A stretch of 64,000 nt of DNA, from NCBI GenBank assembly GCA_030715135.1, contig JAUYVH010000001.1:496001-560000 (forward strand). The letters are read 5' to 3'. A program made the translations under genes and the position numbers. This document shows positions 48,876 through 58,649 of this stretch, one piece after another. Under the pieces are notes generated by a model. The model did not search any database, had not been told where the DNA came from, and worked only from the letters and a program-made list of their open reading frames with translations. How positions within the stretch are numbered: position 1 is the stretch's first letter; each line of letters opens with the position of its first letter. The stretch is from Keguizhuia sedimenti (GTDB lineage: Bacteria > Pseudomonadota > Gammaproteobacteria > Burkholderiales > Burkholderiaceae_D).

Positions 48876-49841
48876 ATGCTTATCGATTGTGCCGCTTATG
48901 AACATGGACGCAGATTGTCCAATCTTTCCATCGATGGAATCAGCGATTATCTTGGCCGTCCGGATTCCTTTGTCTGGGTTGCGCTGAAGGATGCGACGCC
49001 GGAAGAGCTGGAGAAAATGCAGGAAGAGTTCGGCCTGCACGAGCTTGCCGTGGAAGATGCGCACAAAGGCCATCAGCGCCCGAAAATCGAGGAATACGGC
49101 AATTCGCTTTTCATCGTATTGCACACCATCGACCTGGACGGATCGGAATTGCTGTCTGGGGAAGTTGCCATCTTTCTTAGCAAAGACTATGTGCTGACAG
49201 TGCGCAATCGCAGCAGGCAAGGCTTCATCGATGTGCGAGCCCGGTGTGAGCAGGAACCCGAACAATTGAGCCAGGGCCCGGCTTTTGTCCTGTATGCTTT
49301 GATGGATGCCGTCGTCGATCGCTATTTCCCGGTATTTGACGCGCTTGAATCCGAGCTCGAGACGATCGAGGAACAGATTTTTACTGTCGGCGCGCAGCGT
49401 GCGACTGTGGAACGGCTATATCAGCTCAAGCGCAAGGCCACGACCTTGAAGCATGCGGTGGCGCCGCTGCTGGAATCAGTCGGCAGGCTGCACGGTGGAC
49501 GAGTGCCGCTGATCTTCGCCGGCACGCAGGAATACTTCCGCGATGTATCGGACCACCTGTACCGCATCAACACGTCCATCGATGCCATGCGCGACACGAT
49601 CAATACCGCAATCCAGGTCAATCTTTCGATGGTCACGATTGATGAGAGCGAAGTGAACAAGCGGCTTGCGGCCTGGGCCGCTATCTTTGCAGTGGCAACA
49701 GCATTCGCCGGCATCTGGGGCATGAATTTCGAGCACATGCCCGAGCTCGAGTGGAAATACGGTTATCCGACCGCTTTGCTGGTGCTGGTAGTAATCTGCG
49801 GTTACCTGTATTACCGCTTCAAGAAATCCGGCTGGCTCTAG
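48876..49841 (+). CDS. corA: CorA-family magnesium/cobalt transporter
   Basis: A 321-residue CorA channel subunit. The long N-terminal cytoplasmic domain ends in the stalk helix; two C-terminal transmembrane helices lie about residues 262-285 and 295-315 with the signature WGMNFEHMPEL between them (GMN selectivity filter). CorA takes up Mg, Co or Ni depending on the member. Start ATG 48876, with a GGAGA site just upstream. Confidence 0.93.
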   Translation: MLIDCAAYEHGRRLSNLSIDGISDYLGRPDSFVWVALKDATPEELEKMQEEFGLHELAVEDAHKGHQRPKIEEYGNSLFIVLHTIDLDGSELLSGEVAIFLSKDYVLTVRNRSRQGFIDVRARCEQEPEQLSQGPAFVLYALMDAVVDRYFPVFDALESELETIEEQIFTVGAQRATVERLYQLKRKATTLKHAVAPLLESVGRLHGGRVPLIFAGTQEYFRDVSDHLYRINTSIDAMRDTINTAIQVNLSMVTIDESEVNKRLAAWAAIFAVATAFAGIWGMNFEHMPELEWKYGYPTALLVLVVICGYLYYRFKKSGWL

Positions 49842-50244
49842 GCAGGCCTGGCACATCGGGCAATAAAATAATTTTTCACCATGAACGGAGAACAAAGACG
49901 ATCAGTACGCGAATGTCTGAGCACCGACGGTATTGTTTCCTCTGATGTTTCCCGCCAATGGAGCTAACTATTGCATTCGCTCGATCGACGTATCGGCCGG
50001 TGGATTGTCGATTGCCATGACCAAGCGACTGCCGGCACGCCGGAATTGCCCTATGTAGTTTGCACTGTACATTCAGGAGCAAACGCATGTCGTCGCGGCG
50101 AGCTGCCATGTAATCTACTGCTTTTATACCTGCAACCGTGTCTCCCGGGCCGGCATGCTGTTTTGTTGCCTGCGTTGAATGAAGCCGGCCTGACCGACCA
50201 ATTCATTGCAGCGGAATCCTCTTTACCAAATAATTTAGCCAAAC
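49842..50244. other. Intergenic region between corA and the DUF924 gene
   Basis: 403 bases. Open frames here (for example 49971-50354) show no family signal and mostly overlap the next gene. Nothing else was supported. Confidence 0.35.
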
Positions 50245-50844
50245 ATGGAAACACCCAATACCATTCGTACATTCTGGTTCGGCACGCAACCCAGCGACCA
50301 GGCCGTAATCAAGGAATGTTCGCATCGCTGGTGGTCGAAAAACGAAGCCGTTGACCGGGAGATCAGGCAGCGTTTCGAACCGGTAATGCTGCTCGCAAAG
50401 GAAAATGCGCTCAAACACTGGGCCGGGGAACCGCAAGGTTTGCTGGCTTTGATTCTGCTTACCGACCAGTTTCCAAGGAACGCTTACCGCGATACGCCGC
50501 AGGCGTTTTCGTTTGATCCGCTGGCCCGTGCGTGGTGCAAAGAAGGTCTGCAACGTGGTGACCATTTGCGCCTGCGTCCGATCGAGCGCGTTTTCTTTTA
50601 CCTGCCGCTGGAGCATTCCGAATCGCTGGCGGATCAGGAGCAATCGGTCGCTCTGTATGAAGAACTGATCGCCGGTATTGATGAGAGTCAGCGTGCGGAA
50701 TTCGAAGGGTTCTTGTGGTTCGCAAAAAGGCACCACGAGATTATCCAGCGGTTTGGCCGCTTTCCGCATCGCAATCCGGTTCTTGGACGCGAATCCACGC
50801 CGGAGGAAATCGCCTTTCTTAAAGAGAAAGGTTCTTCATTCTAA
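50245..50844 (+). CDS. DUF924 family protein
   Basis: A 199-residue alpha-helical protein of the DUF924 family. Family blocks: TIRTFWFGTQPSDQ, RWWSKNEAVDREIRQRFEP, GLLALILLTDQFPRNAYRDTP, and FFYLPLEHSESLADQEQSV. The role is not established; the fold is TPR-like by family description. Start ATG 50245. No operon partner on its strand; converges with the flavoprotein at 50916. Confidence 0.9.
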   Translation: METPNTIRTFWFGTQPSDQAVIKECSHRWWSKNEAVDREIRQRFEPVMLLAKENALKHWAGEPQGLLALILLTDQFPRNAYRDTPQAFSFDPLARAWCKEGLQRGDHLRLRPIERVFFYLPLEHSESLADQEQSVALYEELIAGIDESQRAEFEGFLWFAKRHHEIIQRFGRFPHRNPVLGRESTPEEIAFLKEKGSSF

Positions 50845-50915
50845 TTTTCTTGTCTACCGATTTTCGTCAAGTTAGGCAAAAAACATCTGAAGCGCATGAG
50901 AGATGATGCAGCGCG

Positions 50916-52532
50916 TTAACGATTGACGATGCTTAAGGCAACTGCTTCGGCAATCTTGATGCCGTCAATCGCCGCCGACATGATGCCGCCTGCATAACCC
51001 GCGCCCTCTCCGGCCGGAAACAAGCCGCGCGTGTTCAGGCTTTGCAGATCGTCGTCGCGGCGCTTGATGCGTACCGGCGATGATGTGCGCGTTTCCACGC
51101 CGGTCAAGACCGCATCCGCCATGGAGAAGCCGCGAATCTGCTTGTCGAAGGCCGGCAAGGCTTCGCGGATAGCCTCTATCGCGTAAGCCGGCAATGCAGT
51201 GCTCAAGTCTCCCAGTTGCACACCCGGCTTGTAGGACGGCAGCACGGAGCCGAATTCCTTCGAGGGACGATTGGCAATGAAATCGCCGACCAGCTGGCCG
51301 GGCGCATTGTAATTGCCGCCGCCAAGCTCGAACGCCTTGCTTTCCAAACGCCGCTGGAAGTCGATGCCAGCCAGCGGATGGCCGGGATAATCTTCCGGCG
51401 TAATTCCCACCACGATGGCGCTGTTGGCATTACGCTCATTACGCGAATATTGGCTCATGCCATTGGTAACCACGCGGCCCGGTTCGGACGTGGCGGCGAC
51501 CACTGTGCCGCCGGGACACATGCAAAAGCTGTACACCGAACGGCCATTCTTGCAGTGATGCACCAGCTTGTAGTCAGCCGCGCCGAGGATTTCATTGCCG
51601 GCGAACGGGCCGAAGCGGCAACGGTCGATCAGCGATTGCGGATGCTCGACGCGAAAGCCGATGGAAAACGGCTTGGCTTCCATGTACACGCCGCGCTCAT
51701 ACAGCATCTGGAAAGTGTCGCGCGCACTGTGGCCGATCGCCAGCACGACATGGTCGGCCGGCAGGTATTCGGTCTCGCCATCCGGCTTGAGCAGGCTTAG
51801 CCCGCGCACTTGCCCGTCTGCGATATCAATGTCGGTGACCTTGGTGCCGAAGCGGTATTCGCCGCCCAGTGCCTCGATGGTTTCGCGCATATGCTCGACC
51901 ATCTTCACGAGACGGAATGTGCCGATGTGCGGCTTGCTGACGTAGAGGATTTCTTCCGGCGCTGCGGCCTTGACGAATTCGGTCAGGACTTTGCGGCCGT
52001 AATGCTTCGGATCTTTCACCTGGCTGTAGAGCTTGCCGTCGGAAAAGGTCCCGGCGCCGCCTTCGCCGAACTGCACGTTCGACTCCGGCTGCAGTTCGCG
52101 TTTGCGCCACAATCCCCAGGTATCCTTGGTGCGTTCGCGCACCGCCTTGCCGCGTTCAATGATGATGGGCTTGAATCCCATCTGCGCCAGAATCAGAGCG
52201 GCCAGCACACCGCATGGACCGGTGCCGATCACGACCGGCCGCTGCTTCAGGTCGGAAGGCGCTTGTGCGACGAAGCGATAGTTAGTGTCGGGAGTGATCT
52301 TGACATGCGGATTGCGTTGATGACGCTGCAATACTGCTTGTTCATCGGAGACTTCGACATCGATTGTATAAGTCAGTACGATGGCAGTCTTTTTTCGCGC
52401 GTCATAACCACGTCGAAAAACGGTATAGCGAATTAATTCTTCTTCGCGAATGCCAAGTCGTGTAATGACAGCATCTTTCAGGGCGCTTTCGGTATGATCC
52501 AGCGGAAGTTGCAAGTCGGTCAATCTCAGCAT
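50916..52532 (-). CDS. COG2509-type FAD-dependent dehydrogenase
   Basis: A 538-residue flavoprotein. N-terminal region before the FAD domain is characteristic of this group (about 1-100), followed by VVIGTGPCGVLAALILAQ, the conserved QFGEGGAGTFSDGKLYSQVKD segment, HVVLAIGHSARDTF, and C-terminal GLFPAGEGAGYAGGIMSAA. Function unknown; the family is widespread and often annotated as uncharacterised NAD(FAD)-utilising dehydrogenase. Start ATG 52532. No neighbouring gene suggests a pathway. Confidence 0.9.
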   Translation of the reverse strand: MLRLTDLQLPLDHTESALKDAVITRLGIREEELIRYTVFRRGYDARKKTAIVLTYTIDVEVSDEQAVLQRHQRNPHVKITPDTNYRFVAQAPSDLKQRPVVIGTGPCGVLAALILAQMGFKPIIIERGKAVRERTKDTWGLWRKRELQPESNVQFGEGGAGTFSDGKLYSQVKDPKHYGRKVLTEFVKAAAPEEILYVSKPHIGTFRLVKMVEHMRETIEALGGEYRFGTKVTDIDIADGQVRGLSLLKPDGETEYLPADHVVLAIGHSARDTFQMLYERGVYMEAKPFSIGFRVEHPQSLIDRCRFGPFAGNEILGAADYKLVHHCKNGRSVYSFCMCPGGTVVAATSEPGRVVTNGMSQYSRNERNANSAIVVGITPEDYPGHPLAGIDFQRRLESKAFELGGGNYNAPGQLVGDFIANRPSKEFGSVLPSYKPGVQLGDLSTALPAYAIEAIREALPAFDKQIRGFSMADAVLTGVETRTSSPVRIKRRDDDLQSLNTRGLFPAGEGAGYAGGIMSAAIDGIKIAEAVALSIVNR

Positions 52533-52662
52533 GCGGCAGACTCAAGGGAAGAAAAGAAGTGGATGAAACAATCTGCTATGAAGCAGGCGCGCTATTTTAC
52601 TCCACAGCTTCATGCTTGGCCGATCGCGCAAAACTGGCACTTTTGTCAGGCCTGCATGAAAA

Positions 52663-52685
52663 AGCCGCCTGATTAAAAGGCGGCT
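52663..52685 (-). terminator. Terminator of the DUF2383 gene
   Basis: Stem AGCCGCC (52663-52669) with GGCGGCT (52679-52685). On the minus strand a run of five T follows (complement of 52659-52663). Confidence 0.8.
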
Positions 52686-52735
52686 CGGTTTTGCCTGCAT
52701 TCTGCAAGCCTGTATAAACCCGGCAGATTGTTTAA

Positions 52736-53200
52736 TCAGCGGGTCAGATTTTTTGCGGTGCGCACCTGGTCACGCAATGCCTTGACTTGATCGTGATTGC
52801 GCAACACGCCTTGGTATTGCTTTTCCACCAGTGCACGGATATCGGGCGGCAATTCTTTCTCTAGTGCATTGCGGTAGCTCTTGACCGCAACATCTTCGCC
52901 GCGCTCGCATTCGTTGAGAATCGCTTCATCGCTCTTACCCGTGATAGCGGTCTTGATGTCAACCCAGCGGCGATGCATCGAACCGCTTGCGCTGCCGCGA
53001 GTCTCTGGATCCCCCCCCAGGGAAATGACCATTTCCTGCAACTCTGCTGCCGCGTCGGTACAAGTCTGCGCACGGGAGGTGAAAAAGGTTTTCATCTGCG
53101 CATCGCTGATATCTTCGGCGCAAGTGCGAAATCCCTGCTCGCCGTCCTTGCAGGTTTCGATCAGGTCGTTCAGGGTTGAAATTACATTATCTCTATCCAT
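52736..53200 (-). CDS. PA2169-type four-helix-bundle protein (DUF2383)
   Basis: A 154-residue, mostly helical protein matching DUF2383/PA2169-type ferritin-like bundles: VISTLNDLIETCKDGEQGFRTCAEDI at the start, a central AAAELQEMVISLGGDPETRGSASGSMHRRWVDIK region, and a C-terminal helix with YQGVLRNHDQVKALRDQ. Members are stress-associated in proteobacteria with no firm role. ATG 53200 has AAAGGA 6 bases upstream; the longer in-frame start is unlikely. A terminator follows. Confidence 0.87.
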   Translation of the reverse strand: MDRDNVISTLNDLIETCKDGEQGFRTCAEDISDAQMKTFFTSRAQTCTDAAAELQEMVISLGGDPETRGSASGSMHRRWVDIKTAITGKSDEAILNECERGEDVAVKSYRNALEKELPPDIRALVEKQYQGVLRNHDQVKALRDQVRTAKNLTR

Positions 53201-53270
53201 GATTTTTCCTTTATACAAGTTATTGAAACGGATGTTGGCCTGCGTAAATCTTAATGTCGCGAAAAGCTGA

Positions 53271-53465
53271 TTAACGATGCGGTGTACCTGTGCCATTCAT
53301 GGCCGGCGTTACGCATTGTGCGCTGGCAGTCGCGGTTTTTTCCCTGCAGGAAGTCGATTCATCAAGCGATTTCGGATAAGCAGTTACAGCAAGCAAGAAA
53401 ATGCCGGCCGCGGCGAACAGGGAATAGGGGACGTGGCCGGAGCGTTGTAAGGCGGTTTGCATCAT
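53271..53465 (-). CDS. Small secreted or membrane protein
   Basis: A 64-residue protein with an N-terminal hydrophobic stretch (about 14-30), probably an anchor or signal peptide ending near YPKS, and a Thr/Ala/Ser tail with two Cys. Support is a strong AAAGGAG site before the ATG at 53465 and sensible gene placement upstream of the DUF2383 gene on the same strand. No family recognised. Confidence 0.5.
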   Translation of the reverse strand: MMQTALQRSGHVPYSLFAAAGIFLLAVTAYPKSLDESTSCREKTATASAQCVTPAMNGTGTPHR

Positions 53466-53720
53466 GGCTCTCCTTTACATGGCGACAATATGCCGCATCG
53501 TACGAGACGAATGTAAAGATCAAGGCAAAGCCCGTGCCAGCGCGTGGCTTACTGGCAGGTGCGGGAAGCGTACCTGTGCTGCTTCGGGCGAAGAAGAATC
53601 TACAGAACCACAGGAAAAATTTACAGCGAAAAAAATGCAGCCGACATGGGATCGGTGCAATTGTGCATGACGTGAAAAATCCGGCCACTGTGCTCACAGC
53701 GGCCGGCATCCTGCATACGG

Positions 53721-55286
53721 CTAAAAATGATACGGGCGTTTATCCGATTTGCATTCCATGGTCGATAACACATCCCCCTGCGCATCGACAGTTTCCAGGC
53801 GCACATCGAATCCCCACAGCCGCGCGACATGCTTGAGCACTTCTTCGGTGTGCTGGTTCAGCGGGCGGCGCTCGAACTCGGTATGGCGCAAAGTCAGCGC
53901 ACGGTCTTCGCGGGTGTTGACCGACCAGACCTGGATATTGGGCTCGCGGTTGCCGAGATTGTATTGATTGGCCAATTGCTGACGTACATGGCGATAACCG
54001 CTTTCATCATGGATCGCCGAGATCAGCAGCTTCTCTTCCTGGTCGTCGTCCAGCACCGAAAAGAAATGAAAGTCCCGGATCAGTTTAGGCGACAGGAATT
54101 GCGCGATAAAGCTCTCGTCCTTGAAATTGCGCATGACGAAGTCCAGCGTTTTCTTCCAGTCGGTGCCGGCAAAATCCGGGAACCAGTAACGGTCTTCCTC
54201 GGTAGGATCTTCGCAAATGCGACGAATATCCTTCATCATCGCAAACCCGAGCGCATACGGATTGATGCCGTTGTAATACATGCTGGAGACCGGCGGCTGG
54301 TACACGACATTGGTGTGGCTTTGCAAAAATTCCATCATGAAGCCGTCGCCGACCAAGCCTTCATCGTACAACTGGTTCAGAATCGTGTAATGCCAGAACG
54401 TCGCCCAGCCTTCGTTCATGACCTGGGTCTGGCGTTGCGGATAAAAGTATTGCGAGATCTTGCGCACGATGCGCACGATCTCGCGTTCCCACGGCTCCAG
54501 AAGCGGAGCGGACTTCTCGATGAAATAGAGCAGGTTTTCCTGCGGCTCGGACGGAAAGCGGTAAAGATCGTTCCCGCTTTTTCCTTTGCTCTCCGCTGCA
54601 TCGCCTCTGCGTGGCAGAGTGCGCCACAAATCGTTTACCTGCATTTGCAGATAGGCTTCACGTTCGGTCTGGCGCGCGTTTTCTTCCTGCAGTGACAGCC
54701 TGGTCGGCCGCTTGTATCGGTCCACACCGTAATGCTGCAGCGCATGGCAGGAGTCGAGCAGCAATTCGACCCGCTCGACGCCATGGCGCCGTTCGCATTC
54801 GGCGATGTAATTCTTGGCAAACAGCATGTAATCGATGATTGCGTCGGCATCCGTCCAGGTCTTGAACAGGTAATTGCCCTTGAAGAATGAATTATGGCCG
54901 TAGGATGCATGCGCGATCACCAGCGTCTGCATCATCAGGCTGTTTTCTTCCATCAGATAGGCGATGCAGGGATTGGAATTGATCACAATCTCGTAAGCGA
55001 GGCCCATGTGACCGCGCTTGTAGCTTTTTTCCGTCGAGACGAAATGCTTGCCGAAGGACCAGTGGTTGTATGACACCGGCATGCCGACCGATGCATACGC
55101 ATCCATCATTTGCTCGGCCGTGATGATCTCCAGCTGGTTCGGATAGGTATCCAGTCCAAAATTTTTTGCCACGCGTGCGATTTCATCATGGATCTGTTCG
55201 ATCAGCTCGAAGGTCCATTCCGACTGGTCCGGCAGGCGGCGCGGATTGGCGCTTGCGTGTACGGCTTTCTCGACGGGTTTATTCAT
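53721..55286 (-). CDS. SpoVR family protein (YcgB-like)
   Basis: A 521-residue SpoVR/YcgB protein. The family N-terminus (WTFELIEQIHDEIARVAKNFGLD), the SYNHWSFGKHF motif and the HASYGHNSFFKGNYLF segment are plain. Its role is unknown; in proteobacteria the gene forms an operon with yeaH and prkA, which respond to nutrient and stationary-phase stress. The start overlaps the stop of the yeaH-type gene by 4 bases, so it is the third gene of the operon prkA-yeaH-spoVR. Confidence 0.93.
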   Translation of the reverse strand: MNKPVEKAVHASANPRRLPDQSEWTFELIEQIHDEIARVAKNFGLDTYPNQLEIITAEQMMDAYASVGMPVSYNHWSFGKHFVSTEKSYKRGHMGLAYEIVINSNPCIAYLMEENSLMMQTLVIAHASYGHNSFFKGNYLFKTWTDADAIIDYMLFAKNYIAECERRHGVERVELLLDSCHALQHYGVDRYKRPTRLSLQEENARQTEREAYLQMQVNDLWRTLPRRGDAAESKGKSGNDLYRFPSEPQENLLYFIEKSAPLLEPWEREIVRIVRKISQYFYPQRQTQVMNEGWATFWHYTILNQLYDEGLVGDGFMMEFLQSHTNVVYQPPVSSMYYNGINPYALGFAMMKDIRRICEDPTEEDRYWFPDFAGTDWKKTLDFVMRNFKDESFIAQFLSPKLIRDFHFFSVLDDDQEEKLLISAIHDESGYRHVRQQLANQYNLGNREPNIQVWSVNTREDRALTLRHTEFERRPLNQHTEEVLKHVARLWGFDVRLETVDAQGDVLSTMECKSDKRPYHF

Positions 55287-56548
55287 TTTGGCTGTTTCTT
55301 GAACAATTCACGGAACACGGGATAGATATCGGCCAGCGACTCGATCTTTTGCATGGCGAAATGCGGATGCTGCTCCTGCACCTTCTTGTATTCATGCCAC
55401 AGGTTTTGCGGCTCTTCTTCCGTGATCTCGACATAAGCGTAGTACTGCACCGCCGGCATGATGGTGTTGGCCAGGAGCTGGCGGCAGTTCACGGAATCCT
55501 TGTCCCAGTTGTCACCGTCGGAAGCCTGTGCGACATACACATTCCAGTCGCCGGCGGCATAGCGCTCGGCACGGATCTTGTTCAGCAGATGCAGTGCGGA
55601 TGACACGACGGTGCCGCCCGATTCGCGAGAATGGAAAAATTCATGCTCGGTGACTTCGGTGGCCGTCGTATGGTGGCGGATGAACACCACTTCGATCTTT
55701 TCGTACTGACGCGCCAGGAACAGGTAAAGCAGGATGAAGAACCGCTTGGCGGTTTCCTTCTTTTGCTGGTCCATGGAGCCGGAGACGTCCATGATGCAAA
55801 ACATCACGGCCTGGCTGGTCGGCTTGGCGACCTTGATGCGATTGCTGTAGCGCAGGTCGAACGGGTCGATGAATGGGATGGCCGCCTGTTTGGCTTCCAG
55901 TGCTTCGATTTCGCGCGCCAGTTCCAACACCGCCGGAGCATCTTCCGATGCGATCAGGAGCAAGCGTTCAAGCTCCTGGCGCGCCTCTTTCAGTCGCGCA
56001 TTGGTACCACTCCCGACTGCGATGCGGCGCCCCAGCGCACCGCGCAATGACCGCAGAACGTGGATATTGGATGGCGTACCGGTGACGGTGTATCCGGCGC
56101 GCTGGCTCTTGAATTCCGTGATCGAAGCAAGCTGGGTCTTGATCATGTTGGGCAGCTCAAGGTCTTCGAAGAAATAATTCATGAATTCTTCGCGCGACAG
56201 TTCGAACACGAAATCGTCTTCGGTCGTTTCTTCGCTGTTGCCTCCCTTGCCCTTACCGGAGCCGCCGCCGTTTTTCGGACGCGCTACCTGGTCGCCCTTG
56301 ACGAATTCCTTGTTGCCAGGGCTGACGGTTTCCCAGATGCCGCCGCGAGTGTGGCCGAAAAACGGTTCGCTGACATCCTTGGCGGGAATCGAAACTTTTT
56401 CGCCATTGGCAATATCGGTGATCGAGCGGCCCTTGATCGCGCGCTCCACCGCCTGCTTGATTTGCCCTTTGTAGCGTCGCAAGAAACGGTCACGGTTGAC
56501 CGCAGACTTGTTCCTGCTTTGCAAACGCCGATCGATAAGGTAAGCCAA
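55283..56548 (-). CDS. yeaH: YeaH/YhbH family protein (DUF444)
   Basis: A 421-residue DUF444 protein with a von Willebrand-like C-terminal part (MFCIMDVSGSMDQQKKE, MIDAS-like DxSxS). I place the start at TTG 56548, where AGGAG lies 6 bases upstream and the product begins MAYLIDRR as in homologues; the ATG at 56569 would add seven residues and lacks a site. Its role is linked to the PrkA kinase in the same operon; the stop overlaps the spoVR start. Confidence 0.92.
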   Translation of the reverse strand: MAYLIDRRLQSRNKSAVNRDRFLRRYKGQIKQAVERAIKGRSITDIANGEKVSIPAKDVSEPFFGHTRGGIWETVSPGNKEFVKGDQVARPKNGGGSGKGKGGNSEETTEDDFVFELSREEFMNYFFEDLELPNMIKTQLASITEFKSQRAGYTVTGTPSNIHVLRSLRGALGRRIAVGSGTNARLKEARQELERLLLIASEDAPAVLELAREIEALEAKQAAIPFIDPFDLRYSNRIKVAKPTSQAVMFCIMDVSGSMDQQKKETAKRFFILLYLFLARQYEKIEVVFIRHHTTATEVTEHEFFHSRESGGTVVSSALHLLNKIRAERYAAGDWNVYVAQASDGDNWDKDSVNCRQLLANTIMPAVQYYAYVEITEEEPQNLWHEYKKVQEQHPHFAMQKIESLADIYPVFRELFKKQPK

Positions 56549-56726
56549 TATGCTCTCCTGCAAGTGCAAGTCCGCGGCTTGCGCCCGGCGCTTGCATCAC
56601 TCCATACTTCTCTGCCGTTGCAGTTCTATCGTAAAGCCGGTGGGGGATGGGCGCGGCGTCCCCTAACTATGCCGCTTTGATACCATCCCCCCCATGCTCT
56701 CCCTGTTCGATAGGGCAGGCTGCCGT

Positions 56727-58649
56727 TTACGAAGACTTGCGAACGCGCAAGTACCATTCGCATAACAGGCGCACCTGTTTTGCCGTGTAACCCTTTTCCA
56801 CCATGCGGTTGACGAATTCCTTGTGCTTGTTGGCTTCGTCGGCGCTGGCTTTCGCATTGAAGGAAATCACCGGCAGCAGTTCCTCGGTGTTGGAGAACAT
56901 CTTCTTCTCGATCACGCTGCGGAATTTCTCGTAGCTGGTCCACGCCGGGTTTTTGCCATTGTTTTGCGCGCGGGTGCGCAAAACGAAGTTGACGATCTCG
57001 TTGCGGAAATCCTTCGGGTTCGAAATGCCGGCCGGCTTCTCGATTTTTTCCAGCTCGTTATTCAGCGCTTCACGGTTGAAGCTCTCGCCTGTATCCGGGT
57101 CACGGAATTCCTGATCCTGGATCCAGAAGTCGGCAAAGGTCACGTAGCGGTCGAAGATGTTCTGGCCGTATTCGGAATAACTTTCCAGGTAGGCAGTCTG
57201 GATTTCCTTGCCGATGAACTCGACGTAACGCTGCGCCAGATATTCCTTGATGTACGAGAGATACTTCTGCTCCGTCTCCGCCGGAAATTGTTCGCGCGCG
57301 ATCTGCTGCTCCAGCACATACAGAAGATGCACCGGATTGGCTGCGACTTCGGTGCTGTCGAAGTTGAATACTTTTGACAGGATCTTGAACGCGAAGCGCG
57401 TGGACAATCCATTCATGCCCTCATCGACGCCAGCGTAGTCGCTGTACTCGGACTTCGACTTGGCTTTCGGATCGGTATCCTTCAGGTTTTCGCCGTCATA
57501 GACCTGCATCTTGCTGTAGATGCTGGAATTCTCCGGGTCCTTCAGCCGCGACAGGATCGCGAACTGCGCCATCATCTTCAGCGTGCCCGGCGCGCAGGGT
57601 GAGTTGGCCAGCGAGGAATTGCGCACCAGCTTGTCGTAAATCTTTATCTCGTCGGTCACCCGCAGGCAGTACGGCACCTTCACAATATAGATACGGTCGA
57701 GGAATGCTTCGTTGTTCTTGTTGTTGCGGAAGGCTTTCCATTCCGACTCGTTCGAGTGCGCCAGCACCACGCCGTCGAACGGAATCGCGCCGAAGCCTTC
57801 AGTACCCTTGTAATTGCCTTCCTGCGTCGCGGTCAGCAAAGGATGCAGGACCTTGATCGGCGCCTTGAACATTTCGACGAATTCCATCAAACCCTGATTC
57901 GCCAGGCACAGGCCGCCGGAATAGCTGTAGGCATCCGGATCGTCCTGTGAATAGCTTTCCAGCTTGCGGATATCGACCTTGCCGACCAGTGAGGAAATAT
58001 CCTGGTTGTTTTCGTCGCCCGGCTCGGTTTTGGCCACGGCGATTTGCTTCAGCACGGACGGATAGCGCTTGACCACGCGGAACTGATTGATGTCGCCGTT
58101 GAATTCATGCAGTCGCTTGACGGCCCACGGACTTGGGATCGTACGCAGATAGCGGCGTGGAATGCCGTAGTCTTCTTCCAGGATCGCACCATCCTCGATT
58201 TCATCGAATAGGCCGAGCGGCGACTCGTTTATCGGCGATCCCTTGATTGCGTAGAAGGGCACGGTTTCCATCAGCGATTTCAGCTTTTCCGCAATGGACG
58301 ATTTTCCGCCGCCGACCGGACCCAGCAGATACAGAATCTGCTTGCGCTCTTCCAGTCCTTGCGCGGCGTGGCGGAAGTAAGCCACGACTTGCTCGATGAC
58401 TTCTTCGGTGCCGTAGAATTCTTTGAAAGCTGGATAAATCTTGATGACTTTGTTGGAGAAAATGCGTGACAGGCGCGGATCGAAACGCGTATCGACCAGT
58501 TCTGGCTCGCCGATTGCGGCCAGCATGCGTTCTGCGGCACTGGCATAGGCCAGCTTGTCCTTCTTGCAGATCTCCAGATATTCCTGGAGAGAATACTCTT
58601 CCTCCCGGGTGCGTTCATATCGTGCTGCATAGTTGTCAAAGATTTTCAT
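56727..58649 (-). CDS. prkA: PrkA-family serine protein kinase (YeaG-like)
   Basis: A 640-residue AAA+/kinase protein. N-terminal AAA core with Walker A GPVGGGKSSIAEKL (about residue 108) and a C-terminal PrkA kinase domain. In E. coli YeaG is a stress-phase kinase; substrates are largely unknown. It is the first gene of the prkA-yeaH-spoVR operon, 178 bases upstream of yeaH, so an internal gap with weak hairpins separates them. Start ATG 58649. Confidence 0.94.
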   Translation of the reverse strand: MKIFDNYAARYERTREEEYSLQEYLEICKKDKLAYASAAERMLAAIGEPELVDTRFDPRLSRIFSNKVIKIYPAFKEFYGTEEVIEQVVAYFRHAAQGLEERKQILYLLGPVGGGKSSIAEKLKSLMETVPFYAIKGSPINESPLGLFDEIEDGAILEEDYGIPRRYLRTIPSPWAVKRLHEFNGDINQFRVVKRYPSVLKQIAVAKTEPGDENNQDISSLVGKVDIRKLESYSQDDPDAYSYSGGLCLANQGLMEFVEMFKAPIKVLHPLLTATQEGNYKGTEGFGAIPFDGVVLAHSNESEWKAFRNNKNNEAFLDRIYIVKVPYCLRVTDEIKIYDKLVRNSSLANSPCAPGTLKMMAQFAILSRLKDPENSSIYSKMQVYDGENLKDTDPKAKSKSEYSDYAGVDEGMNGLSTRFAFKILSKVFNFDSTEVAANPVHLLYVLEQQIAREQFPAETEQKYLSYIKEYLAQRYVEFIGKEIQTAYLESYSEYGQNIFDRYVTFADFWIQDQEFRDPDTGESFNREALNNELEKIEKPAGISNPKDFRNEIVNFVLRTRAQNNGKNPAWTSYEKFRSVIEKKMFSNTEELLPVISFNAKASADEANKHKEFVNRMVEKGYTAKQVRLLCEWYLRVRKSS

